From contig JALENH010000057.1 in NCBI GenBank assembly GCA_022767895.1, positions 1 through 32,756 on the forward strand: a stretch of DNA of 32,756 bases, written 5' to 3'. Positions within the stretch are counted from its first letter, which is position 1, and every line of letters starts with the position of its first letter. The notes below the pieces were generated by a model. It worked only from the letters and a program-made list of their open reading frames with translations, was not told where the DNA came from and searched no databases. Shown piece after piece: positions 17,206 to 26,041 of this stretch. A program made the position numbers and the translations under genes. The DNA comes from Eubacterium sp. (GTDB taxonomy: Bacteria; Bacillota; Clostridia; Lachnospirales; Lachnospiraceae).

Positions 17206-18351
17206 CTAATCGTCATAGTTTTCCAGAAAATGATGTTTTACACCATTTTCTTTGTATGCAATAACGGTACTTAGATTGACGTTTTCCACACTCCGGAAAA
17301 TGTTCTTCTCAATATAAGGGCTTTTCTTACGGAGTTCACGGATCAGTTCTTTGATTTCTGCCCTCTTGGAGCCTTTCTCCGTGCCGCCACAGGTGGCACA
17401 GTGTTCCGTAAAGCGGCAGGCACACTGAATAAACTGAAGATCATTATAATTCATCCAGTGAATGATGTCCTCCTCCCGAATCAAATAGAGGGGGCGAATC
17501 AATTCCATGCCCTCAAAGTTCGTACTGTGAAGCTTTGGCATCATGGTCTGAATCTGGGCACCATAGAGCATACCCATGAGAATTGTTTCTATGACATCAT
17601 CAAAATGGTGCCCCAAAGCAATTTTGTTGCATCCCAACTCCTTTGCCTTGTTGTATAAATGTCCCCGACGCATTCTGGCACAAAGATAACAGGGAGATTC
17701 CACATCACTTGCCACAATATCAAAAATCTGAGACTCAAAAACGGTAATCGGTACACCCAGCAATCTGGCATTGTCCTGTATGGTCTGATAATTAATCTCA
17801 TTATAACCGGGATTCATAACAAGAAAAACAGCTTCAAAGTTCTTCTGTCCATGCCGCAACAGCTCCTGAAACAGTTTAGCCATCAGCATGGAATCCTTCC
17901 CACCGGAAATACACACGGCAATCCGGTCTCCATCTTGAATCAGTTCATATTCGTTGACGGCTTTTGTGAATTTTCTCCATATTTCTTTGCGGAATTTTTT
18001 CACGATGCTGCGTTCCACATCTTTTTGTCGCTGTTCCCTGTTATCTTCTTCTTTCATAAACTGTAAGAGTTTGACCCGGCGCCAGGAATAAAATCCACCA
18101 TCCAGACTGTATAACTCATAACCCTGTTTATTCCACCGTTCGGCAATCTCGTCACTTCGAAGACCGGTATAACAGACAAGATAAACCGGTTTGTCTTTCG
18201 GAATTTCATCGATGTGAGAATCAAATTCTTCCCAGAAAATATGAATAGCTCCCGGATAAGTTTCCTTTTCAAAGTCCGCTTTCGAGCGAATATCAATTAC
18301 TAGTTTTTCTCTGGTTTCCTGTTCCAAATCTTCAATGGTTACTCGGTACAT
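17206..18351 (-). CDS. Rhodanese domain fused to TtcA-family PP-loop tRNA thiolation protein
   Basis: N-terminal rhodanese LVIDIRSKADFEKETYPGAIHI…VYLVCYTGLRSDEIAERW; PP-loop VCISGGKDSMLMAKL; CYLCARMRRG; GHHFDDVIETILM; CRFTEHCATCGG. Confidence 0.88.
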   Translation of the reverse strand: MYRVTIEDLEQETREKLVIDIRSKADFEKETYPGAIHIFWEEFDSHIDEIPKDKPVYLVCYTGLRSDEIAERWNKQGYELYSLDGGFYSWRRVKLLQFMKEEDNREQRQKDVERSIVKKFRKEIWRKFTKAVNEYELIQDGDRIAVCISGGKDSMLMAKLFQELLRHGQKNFEAVFLVMNPGYNEINYQTIQDNARLLGVPITVFESQIFDIVASDVESPCYLCARMRRGHLYNKAKELGCNKIALGHHFDDVIETILMGMLYGAQIQTMMPKLHSTNFEGMELIRPLYLIREEDIIHWMNYNDLQFIQCACRFTEHCATCGGTEKGSKRAEIKELIRELRKKSPYIEKNIFRSVENVNLSTVIAYKENGVKHHFLENYDD

Positions 18352-18367
18352 GTTTCCTCCATGGAAT

Positions 18368-18754
18368 CTAAATTCTTTGTTTTCTTTTTTTCGAGTATAC
18401 CACTTTTAGTTTCTTAATGCCACGCTTTTTTAATTTCCGACGCTTTATTCCAACTCGCAGTCCATCTTCAGCCGGCTCCACCACCTGCTCAGCCAGTGTA
18501 TATAAATCATCCTCGTCCACGAAAGCAGGCAGTTTGGCATAGGTAAACATCCGACGCAGCTCGGTAGGTGTATAGCCATGATGATAGAGAACGTAATCCT
18601 CTTGTAAAAGTTCATCCAGCGCATGTAGATTTTCCTGCAAACCAAGGCGAAAAGCAGCTACTGTCATACAGTCGCGGATTGGCTGACAGCAAACCTTTTC
18701 TAAACCGTAAAATTCCTTACGGATAAACTGTAAAATGACATCTTTTTTCTCCAT
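18368..18754 (-). CDS. Uncharacterised small protein with strongly basic C-terminus
   Basis: 128-aa uninterrupted ORF in an operon-like position 16 bp upstream of the rhodanese-TtcA gene; C-terminus RRKLKKRGIKKLKVVYSKKRKQRI. Confidence 0.6.
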   Translation of the reverse strand: MEKKDVILQFIRKEFYGLEKVCCQPIRDCMTVAAFRLGLQENLHALDELLQEDYVLYHHGYTPTELRRMFTYAKLPAFVDEDDLYTLAEQVVEPAEDGLRVGIKRRKLKKRGIKKLKVVYSKKRKQRI

Positions 18755-18845
18755 TCCGTCCGCCCCTGTTCTAAAAACTATATTCCTATAGGTTAAGTAT
18801 GAATAATAAATAGTTTACAGGAAGAGACTTTTTCTGCCAAATTGT

Positions 18846-19706
18846 TCATTCCTTTTTCAGGGTATAGGTTTTCCCTATAAGAAGCGCTTTGGAGTTCGCG
18901 GCATGACCGATTTCTTCTGTTACAGCCACAGGAAGTTTCGCATCCGTCATGTCTATTAGAAGTTTAGAAGCGGTGGGGGTATATCCTTTTTCTTCCATCT
19001 CCGTAAAGGTCCCCAGCAGGACGCCGGTTACCTGTTCCCATACGCCCAATAATTTAAGTTGGTTAAAAAATGAAATAAGTTTGGGAATATCTCCGGACAA
19101 ACCTTCTAAAAATAGAATTTTTCCAGTCATATCCGGCCAGAAAGGGGTTCCTGCCAATTTTAAAAGACATCGGATATTTCCGCCAAGGAGGATTCCCCTC
19201 ATCTGCTCTCCCCGCACAAATTGATAAGAAAATTGAAATAGTTTTTCTCCATTGTTCAGGTAATCCTGAAATAAATTTACCTGGTTGCTCTGACCGGGAC
19301 GTATCAGGTTCCGAATCTGGAATAAATTTGATGGTTTTCCAGCTTTGGCAAAGATAGCCTGAATCACCGTTGTCAAATCGCTGTATCCCCAAAATTGTTT
19401 GTTGGATTTGGCGATTTCTTCAAAATCCAGATAGGGCAGAATTTCAATGGCAATGTCTCCTCCGGAAATATCAAAAACAGCATCAATTGTCTCGTCCCGG
19501 TAAAAGGTCATCAGAGCCGCAGCTCGCTCCGCAGCCGTACCGCTGCTGTGTGTGTTGCCATCTTTTTCATAGATATAATCACTGCAAACAGGCGTTATTC
19601 CCAAGTCTGTTAACACCTGTAGCAACTTTTCTACCTGTTCTTTCTTTATTTGCTCCTGTCCGTTGGAGCAGCAGACAATACCTGCCTTGTTGATTTTTTG
19701 AGTCAT
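18846..19706 (-). CDS. LD-carboxypeptidase (peptidase S66 family)
   Basis: IVCCSNGQ, DAVFDISGGDIAIEILPYLDF, KQFWGYSDLTTVIQAIFAKAGKPSNLFQIRNLI. Confidence 0.85.
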   Translation of the reverse strand: MTQKINKAGIVCCSNGQEQIKKEQVEKLLQVLTDLGITPVCSDYIYEKDGNTHSSGTAAERAAALMTFYRDETIDAVFDISGGDIAIEILPYLDFEEIAKSNKQFWGYSDLTTVIQAIFAKAGKPSNLFQIRNLIRPGQSNQVNLFQDYLNNGEKLFQFSYQFVRGEQMRGILLGGNIRCLLKLAGTPFWPDMTGKILFLEGLSGDIPKLISFFNQLKLLGVWEQVTGVLLGTFTEMEEKGYTPTASKLLIDMTDAKLPVAVTEEIGHAANSKALLIGKTYTLKKE

Positions 19707-19886
19707 ATCCTAACCTCCATTCCACAGGCGCTTACACACCAAATTTCAAACAAACACTTTTTTCTTAGTATAATTTCATTGTCAGGGAAAGGCAATCTTT
19801 TTCTTTTTTTCCACTATGAAATATAGTATAATGAACAAGTATGGATAACAGTGTGACAGACTTCGCATAGGAAAGGAAGAAACAAG

Positions 19887-21668
19887 ATGGCTTTTGATGG
19901 ATTTACCATCGCTGCTTTGGTCAGCGAATTTGAGGATTGTCTTTCGGAGGGACATGTGCAGAAAATAGCACAGCCGGAGCCGGACGAACTTCTCTTAACC
20001 ATAAAGAAAAACAGGACAAATTATAAATTACAGATTTCAGCAAGTGCTTCTCTTCCGCTGATTCACCTGACGGAGAATCCGAAACCCTCTCCTTTTACGG
20101 CACCCGGATTCTGTATGTTGTTGCGCAAACATTTAAGTGGTGCAAAAATTCTGGGATTTGAGCAGATTGGCATGGAGCGTGTAATTCGAATCCGGTTTGA
20201 AAATCTCAATGAGCTGGGGGATGTGGTACAGAAATCGCTTATGGTTGAAATCATGGGCAAGCACAGCAACATTATTTTTGTGGATGAAAAGAACCAGATT
20301 GTTGACAGCATTAAGCACATCAATGGCCTTACCAGCTCGGTGCGGGAAGTCCTTCCGGGGCGGGATTATTTTATTCCGAACACGAAAAATAAACTGGATC
20401 CTTATGACGTGACGACGGAGGACTGGAATGAGAATATATTTCCCAAACCAACCACGGTGGCGAAGGCGTTGTATGGTTCTCTCACGGGATTTAGTGCCAC
20501 CTTGTCCCAGGAACTGGCTTATCGTAGCCGGGTAGATGGAGATGCTCCTACGGCGTCTCTGAATGGGAATGAAAGGTCGGCGCTGATGGAACAGTTCCGG
20601 CAGGTGATGAAGGCAGTCAGTGAGAAGAATTTTTCACCCTGTATTCTGTTCCGGGGAGCACAGCCAGTGGAATTTGCGGCTTTTCCTCTGACCATGCTTT
20701 CCGATTGTGAATGCCGTTCTTATTCCTCCATGTCCCAGGTGGTAGAAACCTTTTATGGTGAAAAGGACCTGATTGGCCGGATTCGGCAGAAATCCACGGA
20801 TTTACGAAAATCTGTGACGACGATTCTGGAACGGAGTTATAAAAAACGGGACATTCAGAGGAAACAGCTGGAAGATACGAAAAAGAAAGAAAAATATAAG
20901 GTATATGGGGAACTTCTAAATACCTATGGCTATCAGCTGCAGCCGGAAGATACTTCTCTTACCTGTCTGAATTATTATGACGACAAAGAGATTACCATCC
21001 CGGTTGACAATACGCTGAGTGCGACGGAAAACGCCAATAAATATTTTGCCAGATACAATAAGTTGAAGCGGACCGAGGAGGCTGTGACGGAACAGAGAAA
21101 AGAAAATGAGGAAACCATTGCCCACCTGGAATCGATTCTCACAGAACTGGATATTGCCCGCAAAGAGGAAGACCTTCATATTATCCGGCAGGAGCTTGCC
21201 GATTCCGGCTATATGAAGCGCAAGGGGACCGGCGGGAAAAAGAATCACCGGATTCCCAAAAGTAAACCGTTGCACTTTATTTCCAGTGATGGGTATGATA
21301 TCTATGTCGGGAAAAACAATTATCAGAACGATGAATTGACCTTTAAGTTTGCCACCGGAAATGACTGGTGGTTTCATGCGAAAAACATGCCGGGCTCTCA
21401 TGTCATTGTGAAGACCAACGGCGAAGAACCGCCGATAAAAACCTTTGAAGAGGCAGCCAGTCTTGCGGCATATTTTTCCAAGGGAAAGGGAGCCGATAAG
21501 GTCGAGATTGACTATACCCAGAAGAAAAATGTAAAGAAACCGAACGGCAGCAAACCCGGTTTCGTTATTTATTATACCAACTACTCTCTCATGGCATCCT
21601 CCCATATTGATGGAATTCAGTGCGTGAATGAGGAGGATACCGTATTTCTGGAAAGGAGCTATTTGTGA
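19887..21668 (+). CDS. rqcH: Rqc2/RqcH/FbpA family NFACT protein
   Basis: MAFDGFTIAALVSEFEDCLSEGHVQKIAQPEPDELLLTIK…; central coiled coil; NFACT-R region HFISSDGYDIYVGKNNYQNDELTFKFATGNDWWFHAKNMPGSHVIVK. Confidence 0.95.
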   Translation: MAFDGFTIAALVSEFEDCLSEGHVQKIAQPEPDELLLTIKKNRTNYKLQISASASLPLIHLTENPKPSPFTAPGFCMLLRKHLSGAKILGFEQIGMERVIRIRFENLNELGDVVQKSLMVEIMGKHSNIIFVDEKNQIVDSIKHINGLTSSVREVLPGRDYFIPNTKNKLDPYDVTTEDWNENIFPKPTTVAKALYGSLTGFSATLSQELAYRSRVDGDAPTASLNGNERSALMEQFRQVMKAVSEKNFSPCILFRGAQPVEFAAFPLTMLSDCECRSYSSMSQVVETFYGEKDLIGRIRQKSTDLRKSVTTILERSYKKRDIQRKQLEDTKKKEKYKVYGELLNTYGYQLQPEDTSLTCLNYYDDKEITIPVDNTLSATENANKYFARYNKLKRTEEAVTEQRKENEETIAHLESILTELDIARKEEDLHIIRQELADSGYMKRKGTGGKKNHRIPKSKPLHFISSDGYDIYVGKNNYQNDELTFKFATGNDWWFHAKNMPGSHVIVKTNGEEPPIKTFEEAASLAAYFSKGKGADKVEIDYTQKKNVKKPNGSKPGFVIYYTNYSLMASSHIDGIQCVNEEDTVFLERSYL

Positions 21669-22492
21669 TGGCGATACAATTCGATACTCATGTGCATACC
21701 AGTTTTTCCACCGATAGTGAGACCTCTCCTGTGGAGCAGCTTAGGCAGGCGGTAAAATCCGGTCTGGAGGGCATCTGTTTTACGGACCATATGGATTATG
21801 AATTTCCGGCTTCGGCCCTTTCTCACCCCGTGGATGGAACTCCGTTTTGTTTTGACTGGGAGACATATAAAGAGGTGATTCGCGAAATAGCTGAAGATAC
21901 TTCCCTTACTGTCTATACCGGTGTTGAGTGTGGTTTGCAGAAGGCAAATACGGTAATTGAAAAGAATACAACTCTTTCTCAGGATGCTTCGCTTGATTAT
22001 ATGATTGGTTCCCTGCATCTGGTGGATGGTCAGGATCCTTACTATCCATCCTTCTGGCAGGAAAAAGATGCGTCTCAGTGTATTCAGTCCTATTTTGAAC
22101 TAATATATGAAAATCTTCAATGTTTTCATGGGATGGATTCTCTGGGCCATCTGGACTATATTGTCCGATATGCTCCGTCTGATTTTGCTTACGTGCCCTC
22201 CATGTTTCGGGAAATCATAGAAGCCATTTTAGAATATCTGATACAAAAGGATATTGCGCTGGAAATCAATACTTCCGGGTTTAAAAATGGCGGTCAGTAC
22301 CCGAATCCCCATTTTGACATTGTAAGCTGGTACTATCAAAAAGGGGGCAGGCTGATTACCGTGGGTTCGGATGCGCATACACCGGAATATCTGGCTTATC
22401 ATTTTGAAGAGACAGCCAGTATGTTAAAAAAAGCCGGCCTGTGTCAGTATGTGATATACCAGAAACACAAACCGGTTTTCTATGATTTATAA
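21668..22492 (+). CDS. PHP-domain histidinol-phosphatase-like protein
   Basis: FDTHVHTSFSTDS, ICFTDHMDYEF, GVECGL, MIGSLHLVDG, GHLDYIVRYA, VGSDAHTPEYLAYHF. ATG 21668 overlaps the rqcH stop. Confidence 0.85.
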   Translation: MAIQFDTHVHTSFSTDSETSPVEQLRQAVKSGLEGICFTDHMDYEFPASALSHPVDGTPFCFDWETYKEVIREIAEDTSLTVYTGVECGLQKANTVIEKNTTLSQDASLDYMIGSLHLVDGQDPYYPSFWQEKDASQCIQSYFELIYENLQCFHGMDSLGHLDYIVRYAPSDFAYVPSMFREIIEAILEYLIQKDIALEINTSGFKNGGQYPNPHFDIVSWYYQKGGRLITVGSDAHTPEYLAYHFEETASMLKKAGLCQYVIYQKHKPVFYDL

Positions 22493-22495
22493 CAA

Positions 22496-23683
22496 TTATC
22501 GTTTTCGATTGTTCTGGATGAAAGTCGTAAATCTTGGATTGAGTTTCCGATTTTCCTCCAGAATTTTTTTCAGAGCATCGACAGTCTGGTCAATTTCCGC
22601 TTTTGTTGTCTGTCTGCCCAAAGTAAAACGCAGAGTTCCTATTGCTAGATCAGCAGAAATTCCCAAGGCGTTGATAACATGAGAAGCAACTGACTGCCCT
22701 GCCGTACAGGCGGAACCGGCAGAAGCACAGATTCCTTCCATATCAAGCAGAATAACGATTGTTTCCCCGTCCACAAAAGAAAAACTCATATTAACATTGT
22801 TTGGCAGACGTTTCCCACGAGGACCATTCAGATGGCAGTAGGGAATTTCCTGTTCCATACGGTGAATCATATAATCACGGAGTTCGGTTTCCTTTTCTCT
22901 CCGCTCTTTCATCGTTTCGAATGCTAAAGAAGCTGCCTTTCCCATTCCTACAATCGCCGGAACATTTTCTGTCCCTGCCCGCATTCCACGTTCCTGTTTG
23001 CCTCCATGAAGAAAGGAAGGCAGGCGGATACCATCACGGATATACAAAAAACCGGCACCTTTGGGACCATAAAACTTGTGGGAACTGGCACTAAGCAAAT
23101 CAATTCCCCATTCTTCCAAGGGAATAGGAATCTGGCCGTATGCTTGAACTGCATCCGTATGAAATAAGGCATTGCTCTGCTTTACAATCCGCCCAATCTC
23201 ATGAATGGGCTGAATGGTCCCGATTTCATTGTTGGCAGTCATAATGGATACAAGAATCGTATCCGACCGCAGCACTTGTTTCAACTGGTCAAGCCTGACA
23301 AAGCCTTGTTCATCGACATCCAAATATGTGATTTCATATCCTCTCTTCTCCAAATAAGAGCAGGTATTCAAAATAGCATGGTGTTCAATTTTACTTGTGA
23401 TAATATGCTTTCCCCGGGATGCATACTGCTCTGCAATTCCCACAAGAGCCCAGTTGTCGGACTCCGTACCGCCTGAGGTAAAATAAATATTTTGTGGTTC
23501 GCATTGCAATGTGGCGGCAATTGCTTTCCTTGCCTTTAACAGGGCTCCCTTGTTATCTGCCCCTAAATCATAAATACTGGATGGATTGCCGTAATTTTCT
23601 TTCAGATACGGCATCATTTCCTGCAGTGCTTCTTCGGACAGAGGTGTGGTGGCTGCATGATCCAGATAAATCTTTTGAGTCAA
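22496..23683 (-). CDS. Cysteine desulfurase (NifS/IscS family)
   Basis: IYLDHAATTPLSEEALQEM, YFTSGGTESDNWAL, SASSHKFYGPKGAGFLYIR, GSACTAGQSVASHVINAL. Confidence 0.95.
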   Translation of the reverse strand: MTQKIYLDHAATTPLSEEALQEMMPYLKENYGNPSSIYDLGADNKGALLKARKAIAATLQCEPQNIYFTSGGTESDNWALVGIAEQYASRGKHIITSKIEHHAILNTCSYLEKRGYEITYLDVDEQGFVRLDQLKQVLRSDTILVSIMTANNEIGTIQPIHEIGRIVKQSNALFHTDAVQAYGQIPIPLEEWGIDLLSASSHKFYGPKGAGFLYIRDGIRLPSFLHGGKQERGMRAGTENVPAIVGMGKAASLAFETMKERREKETELRDYMIHRMEQEIPYCHLNGPRGKRLPNNVNMSFSFVDGETIVILLDMEGICASAGSACTAGQSVASHVINALGISADLAIGTLRFTLGRQTTKAEIDQTVDALKKILEENRKLNPRFTTFIQNNRKR

Positions 23684-23779
23684 ATGCGATTCCCCCTCTC
23701 TTGTACCTATAACTTATCCTATGCACATTTTGGCAAAAGGTGTCAGTCCCTTAGGGAACAATGAGGCGGTCTGCCTATA

Positions 23780-25924
23780 CTATCGTATCGTTATTTTGTG
23801 ATAGGAACGTTTTCCAATTCCATTCTTGCGCACAATTTCTTCGCTATGAATGGGGTGATTTTCCATATTCTTTTCCAATGGTTCGTCCAATGGTTCAGCC
23901 GATGGTTGTTCTACTGCTTCGTCTTCTTCCACCTTTGTGGCAACTGTTTCAATAATGGGCATAGAATCAGATTTCCACTGATTTTCCAAATCATGGATAG
24001 TTGGCACTTCGTCATATTCACTAATATTAGAATATTGATCATCTAACGGAATATTAACCGGTTCTATTTCAAAATCAAAATCCGGCTTCTTATATTTAGG
24101 AAGTGTACTTTTAGATGGTTTCAAAGGAAGTGCTTCCGATAACTCTACCTGCTCCTCTTCCCGTTCAATTACATCTGCAATATCCTCCTGGGCACTTTCA
24201 TTCATCCTCTTGATTGGTTCTGACATATCAAGGCGGTCTAAAAGATTATGAAGCTGTGTTTCCTCAGAAGATAGATCGATCATACTGTCGGTATTGTCCA
24301 GTGCTGCCTCTGTGACAAATTGCTCTACATCATTGTCACGGGTCACATCCTGCTCAGGCAAAATGTCAAGCTGATCCATATCCTCATCCTGTTTTGGCAC
24401 ATCTGGCTCATCCGTCAACTGGTTCATATTATCTTCCGTGCTTTCCGGCACAAATTGGTCTAGATCAAGAGCATCTTCTTCAGAATCTTCAGAGGTAGTA
24501 ATATTTTCCTCTATATCTGAAGGATTCTCTTCTGATACAATCTCTTCTTCTGGAAGCAGATATTCCTCCTGCTTTTCAGATAGAAACTCTTCCGGAATTG
24601 TCCATTCCGGGATTTCATTATTTACCGGAACAGGGGGAACCCTTACTTTTATTGTTTCTTTTGGCGCTTCATTTTTGATTTCATCTTTTTCGACAACAGT
24701 CTGTTCAGTGCTTTCTAGATTGCTGTTTTCTTCTTCCTCAATTATTTTAATCGATTCTTCTTCCTTTTCTGATGGTATTTCATCCAAAACCACTTTTTCT
24801 GATGCATCATCTGATTTTTCATCTGCAATCAATGTATTGCTGAAACCATATGCAGCAAACAGCGGAAGCAGATATGTTAAATAATAAAACTGGCTTCCTC
24901 CTTCGCAGAAGAAAATATAAAATGCAAACATAGCAACAAAAGATAATATGGCAGGTCCCATATAAGAAGATTTGTTGCGGATGGTATAATAACCGGCAAG
25001 GATTGCAAAAAAGAGCATGACTGTCGGGAATATACCATATCCAAATGGTAAATAAAGATAAATTATCGGTCTCGTATATTTTGCTATAACATAATCGAAT
25101 GTGCCTCTGGTCAATTCCATAGGAAGCCCATGGTCCGGTTTAAAAATAGAAAGTTGAAAGATATCTGGTACAATTAAGTGAATACAAAAAAGCAAAACTG
25201 CTGTAAAAAGAACCAGATAAGCAGCACAAAAGACTCCTTTGCCTAGTTTACTGCAGGATTCCTTTTTGGGTGAAGCGAATAACAAAGAGAAAACACAACC
25301 TGCTAATAGGACAAAAACAAGGGGATTCAAGGCAATCGCCATAGAGAACAAAAAGCCAAGAACAAGATAGCTGGCAATGACAAGAAATCCATTCTCTCCC
25401 ACTGCCGGTATAAGTATATACTGTACAGCAAGAAATATAATAAATGGAATCAAAAAGCACAGCACATCAACGGTTGCTTCAATCTGAACCATATCGGTAG
25501 AAGCAATTTTAAGCAATAAGTAAAATCCTGACACCAGGGACAAAAATCCGCACAGACGTCCACCGCATAATCTGGCGGCTGCATAAAGACAAACTAATAA
25601 CAGGGTTATGGTTGCTGCGCAGAACATACCTCGCTGCATCCAGTTAATATAAAAAGTAAGACCATTGCAAGCAAGAACAAGTAACAGCTCAAAAATGATA
25701 AGCAGAACACTTTTATTCTGAATAACACGTAAAAAGTCTGCTTCTTTCACAAAAAAAGCCAAAAGCAGATAAACAATCAGACCAAAAACCAGTATACCTG
25801 CCACTAGATATTTGTTTGTTGTCGTTGCCACTGCCAGATTAGTCATCTGGAAGAAACCGAATCCGGTAATTACTAAAAAAAGTATTGTATATAGAATTGT
25901 AATAATATTTCTCTTAAAAGTCAC
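23780..25924 (-). CDS. Large polytopic membrane protein with about 350-aa acidic C-terminal region; uncharacterised (possibly glycosyltransferase-like)
   Basis: 714 aa; about 11-12 hydrophobic segments in the first ~360 aa, then a Glu/Asp/Ser-rich tail (EEEENSNLESTEQTVVEKDEIKNEA…). Confidence 0.75.
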   Translation of the reverse strand: MTFKRNIITILYTILFLVITGFGFFQMTNLAVATTTNKYLVAGILVFGLIVYLLLAFFVKEADFLRVIQNKSVLLIIFELLLVLACNGLTFYINWMQRGMFCAATITLLLVCLYAAARLCGGRLCGFLSLVSGFYLLLKIASTDMVQIEATVDVLCFLIPFIIFLAVQYILIPAVGENGFLVIASYLVLGFLFSMAIALNPLVFVLLAGCVFSLLFASPKKESCSKLGKGVFCAAYLVLFTAVLLFCIHLIVPDIFQLSIFKPDHGLPMELTRGTFDYVIAKYTRPIIYLYLPFGYGIFPTVMLFFAILAGYYTIRNKSSYMGPAILSFVAMFAFYIFFCEGGSQFYYLTYLLPLFAAYGFSNTLIADEKSDDASEKVVLDEIPSEKEEESIKIIEEEENSNLESTEQTVVEKDEIKNEAPKETIKVRVPPVPVNNEIPEWTIPEEFLSEKQEEYLLPEEEIVSEENPSDIEENITTSEDSEEDALDLDQFVPESTEDNMNQLTDEPDVPKQDEDMDQLDILPEQDVTRDNDVEQFVTEAALDNTDSMIDLSSEETQLHNLLDRLDMSEPIKRMNESAQEDIADVIEREEEQVELSEALPLKPSKSTLPKYKKPDFDFEIEPVNIPLDDQYSNISEYDEVPTIHDLENQWKSDSMPIIETVATKVEEDEAVEQPSAEPLDEPLEKNMENHPIHSEEIVRKNGIGKRSYHKITIR

Positions 25925-26041
25925 GTACCTCTCTCCTTTTGTACATAAATATTCATAATCATAATACTATAAATAAAGAAAATAAACAACATTTTTTGAG
26001 AAAAACCTTCATATATTGAAAAAAAAGATAGGAAGTCTGAT

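Noticed and set aside
17659-18066. 135-aa plus-strand ORF
   Set aside because: Antisense to the rhodanese-TtcA gene; no independent support.
20916-21605. 229-aa minus-strand ORF
   Set aside because: Lies entirely antisense to the convincing NFACT/Rqc2 coding sequence, with no recognisable domain; shadow ORF.
24438-24884. 148-aa Ser-rich plus-strand ORF
   Set aside because: Antisense mirror of the Glu/Asp-rich tail of the 714-aa membrane protein; Ser-rich composition is a codon-complement artefact.
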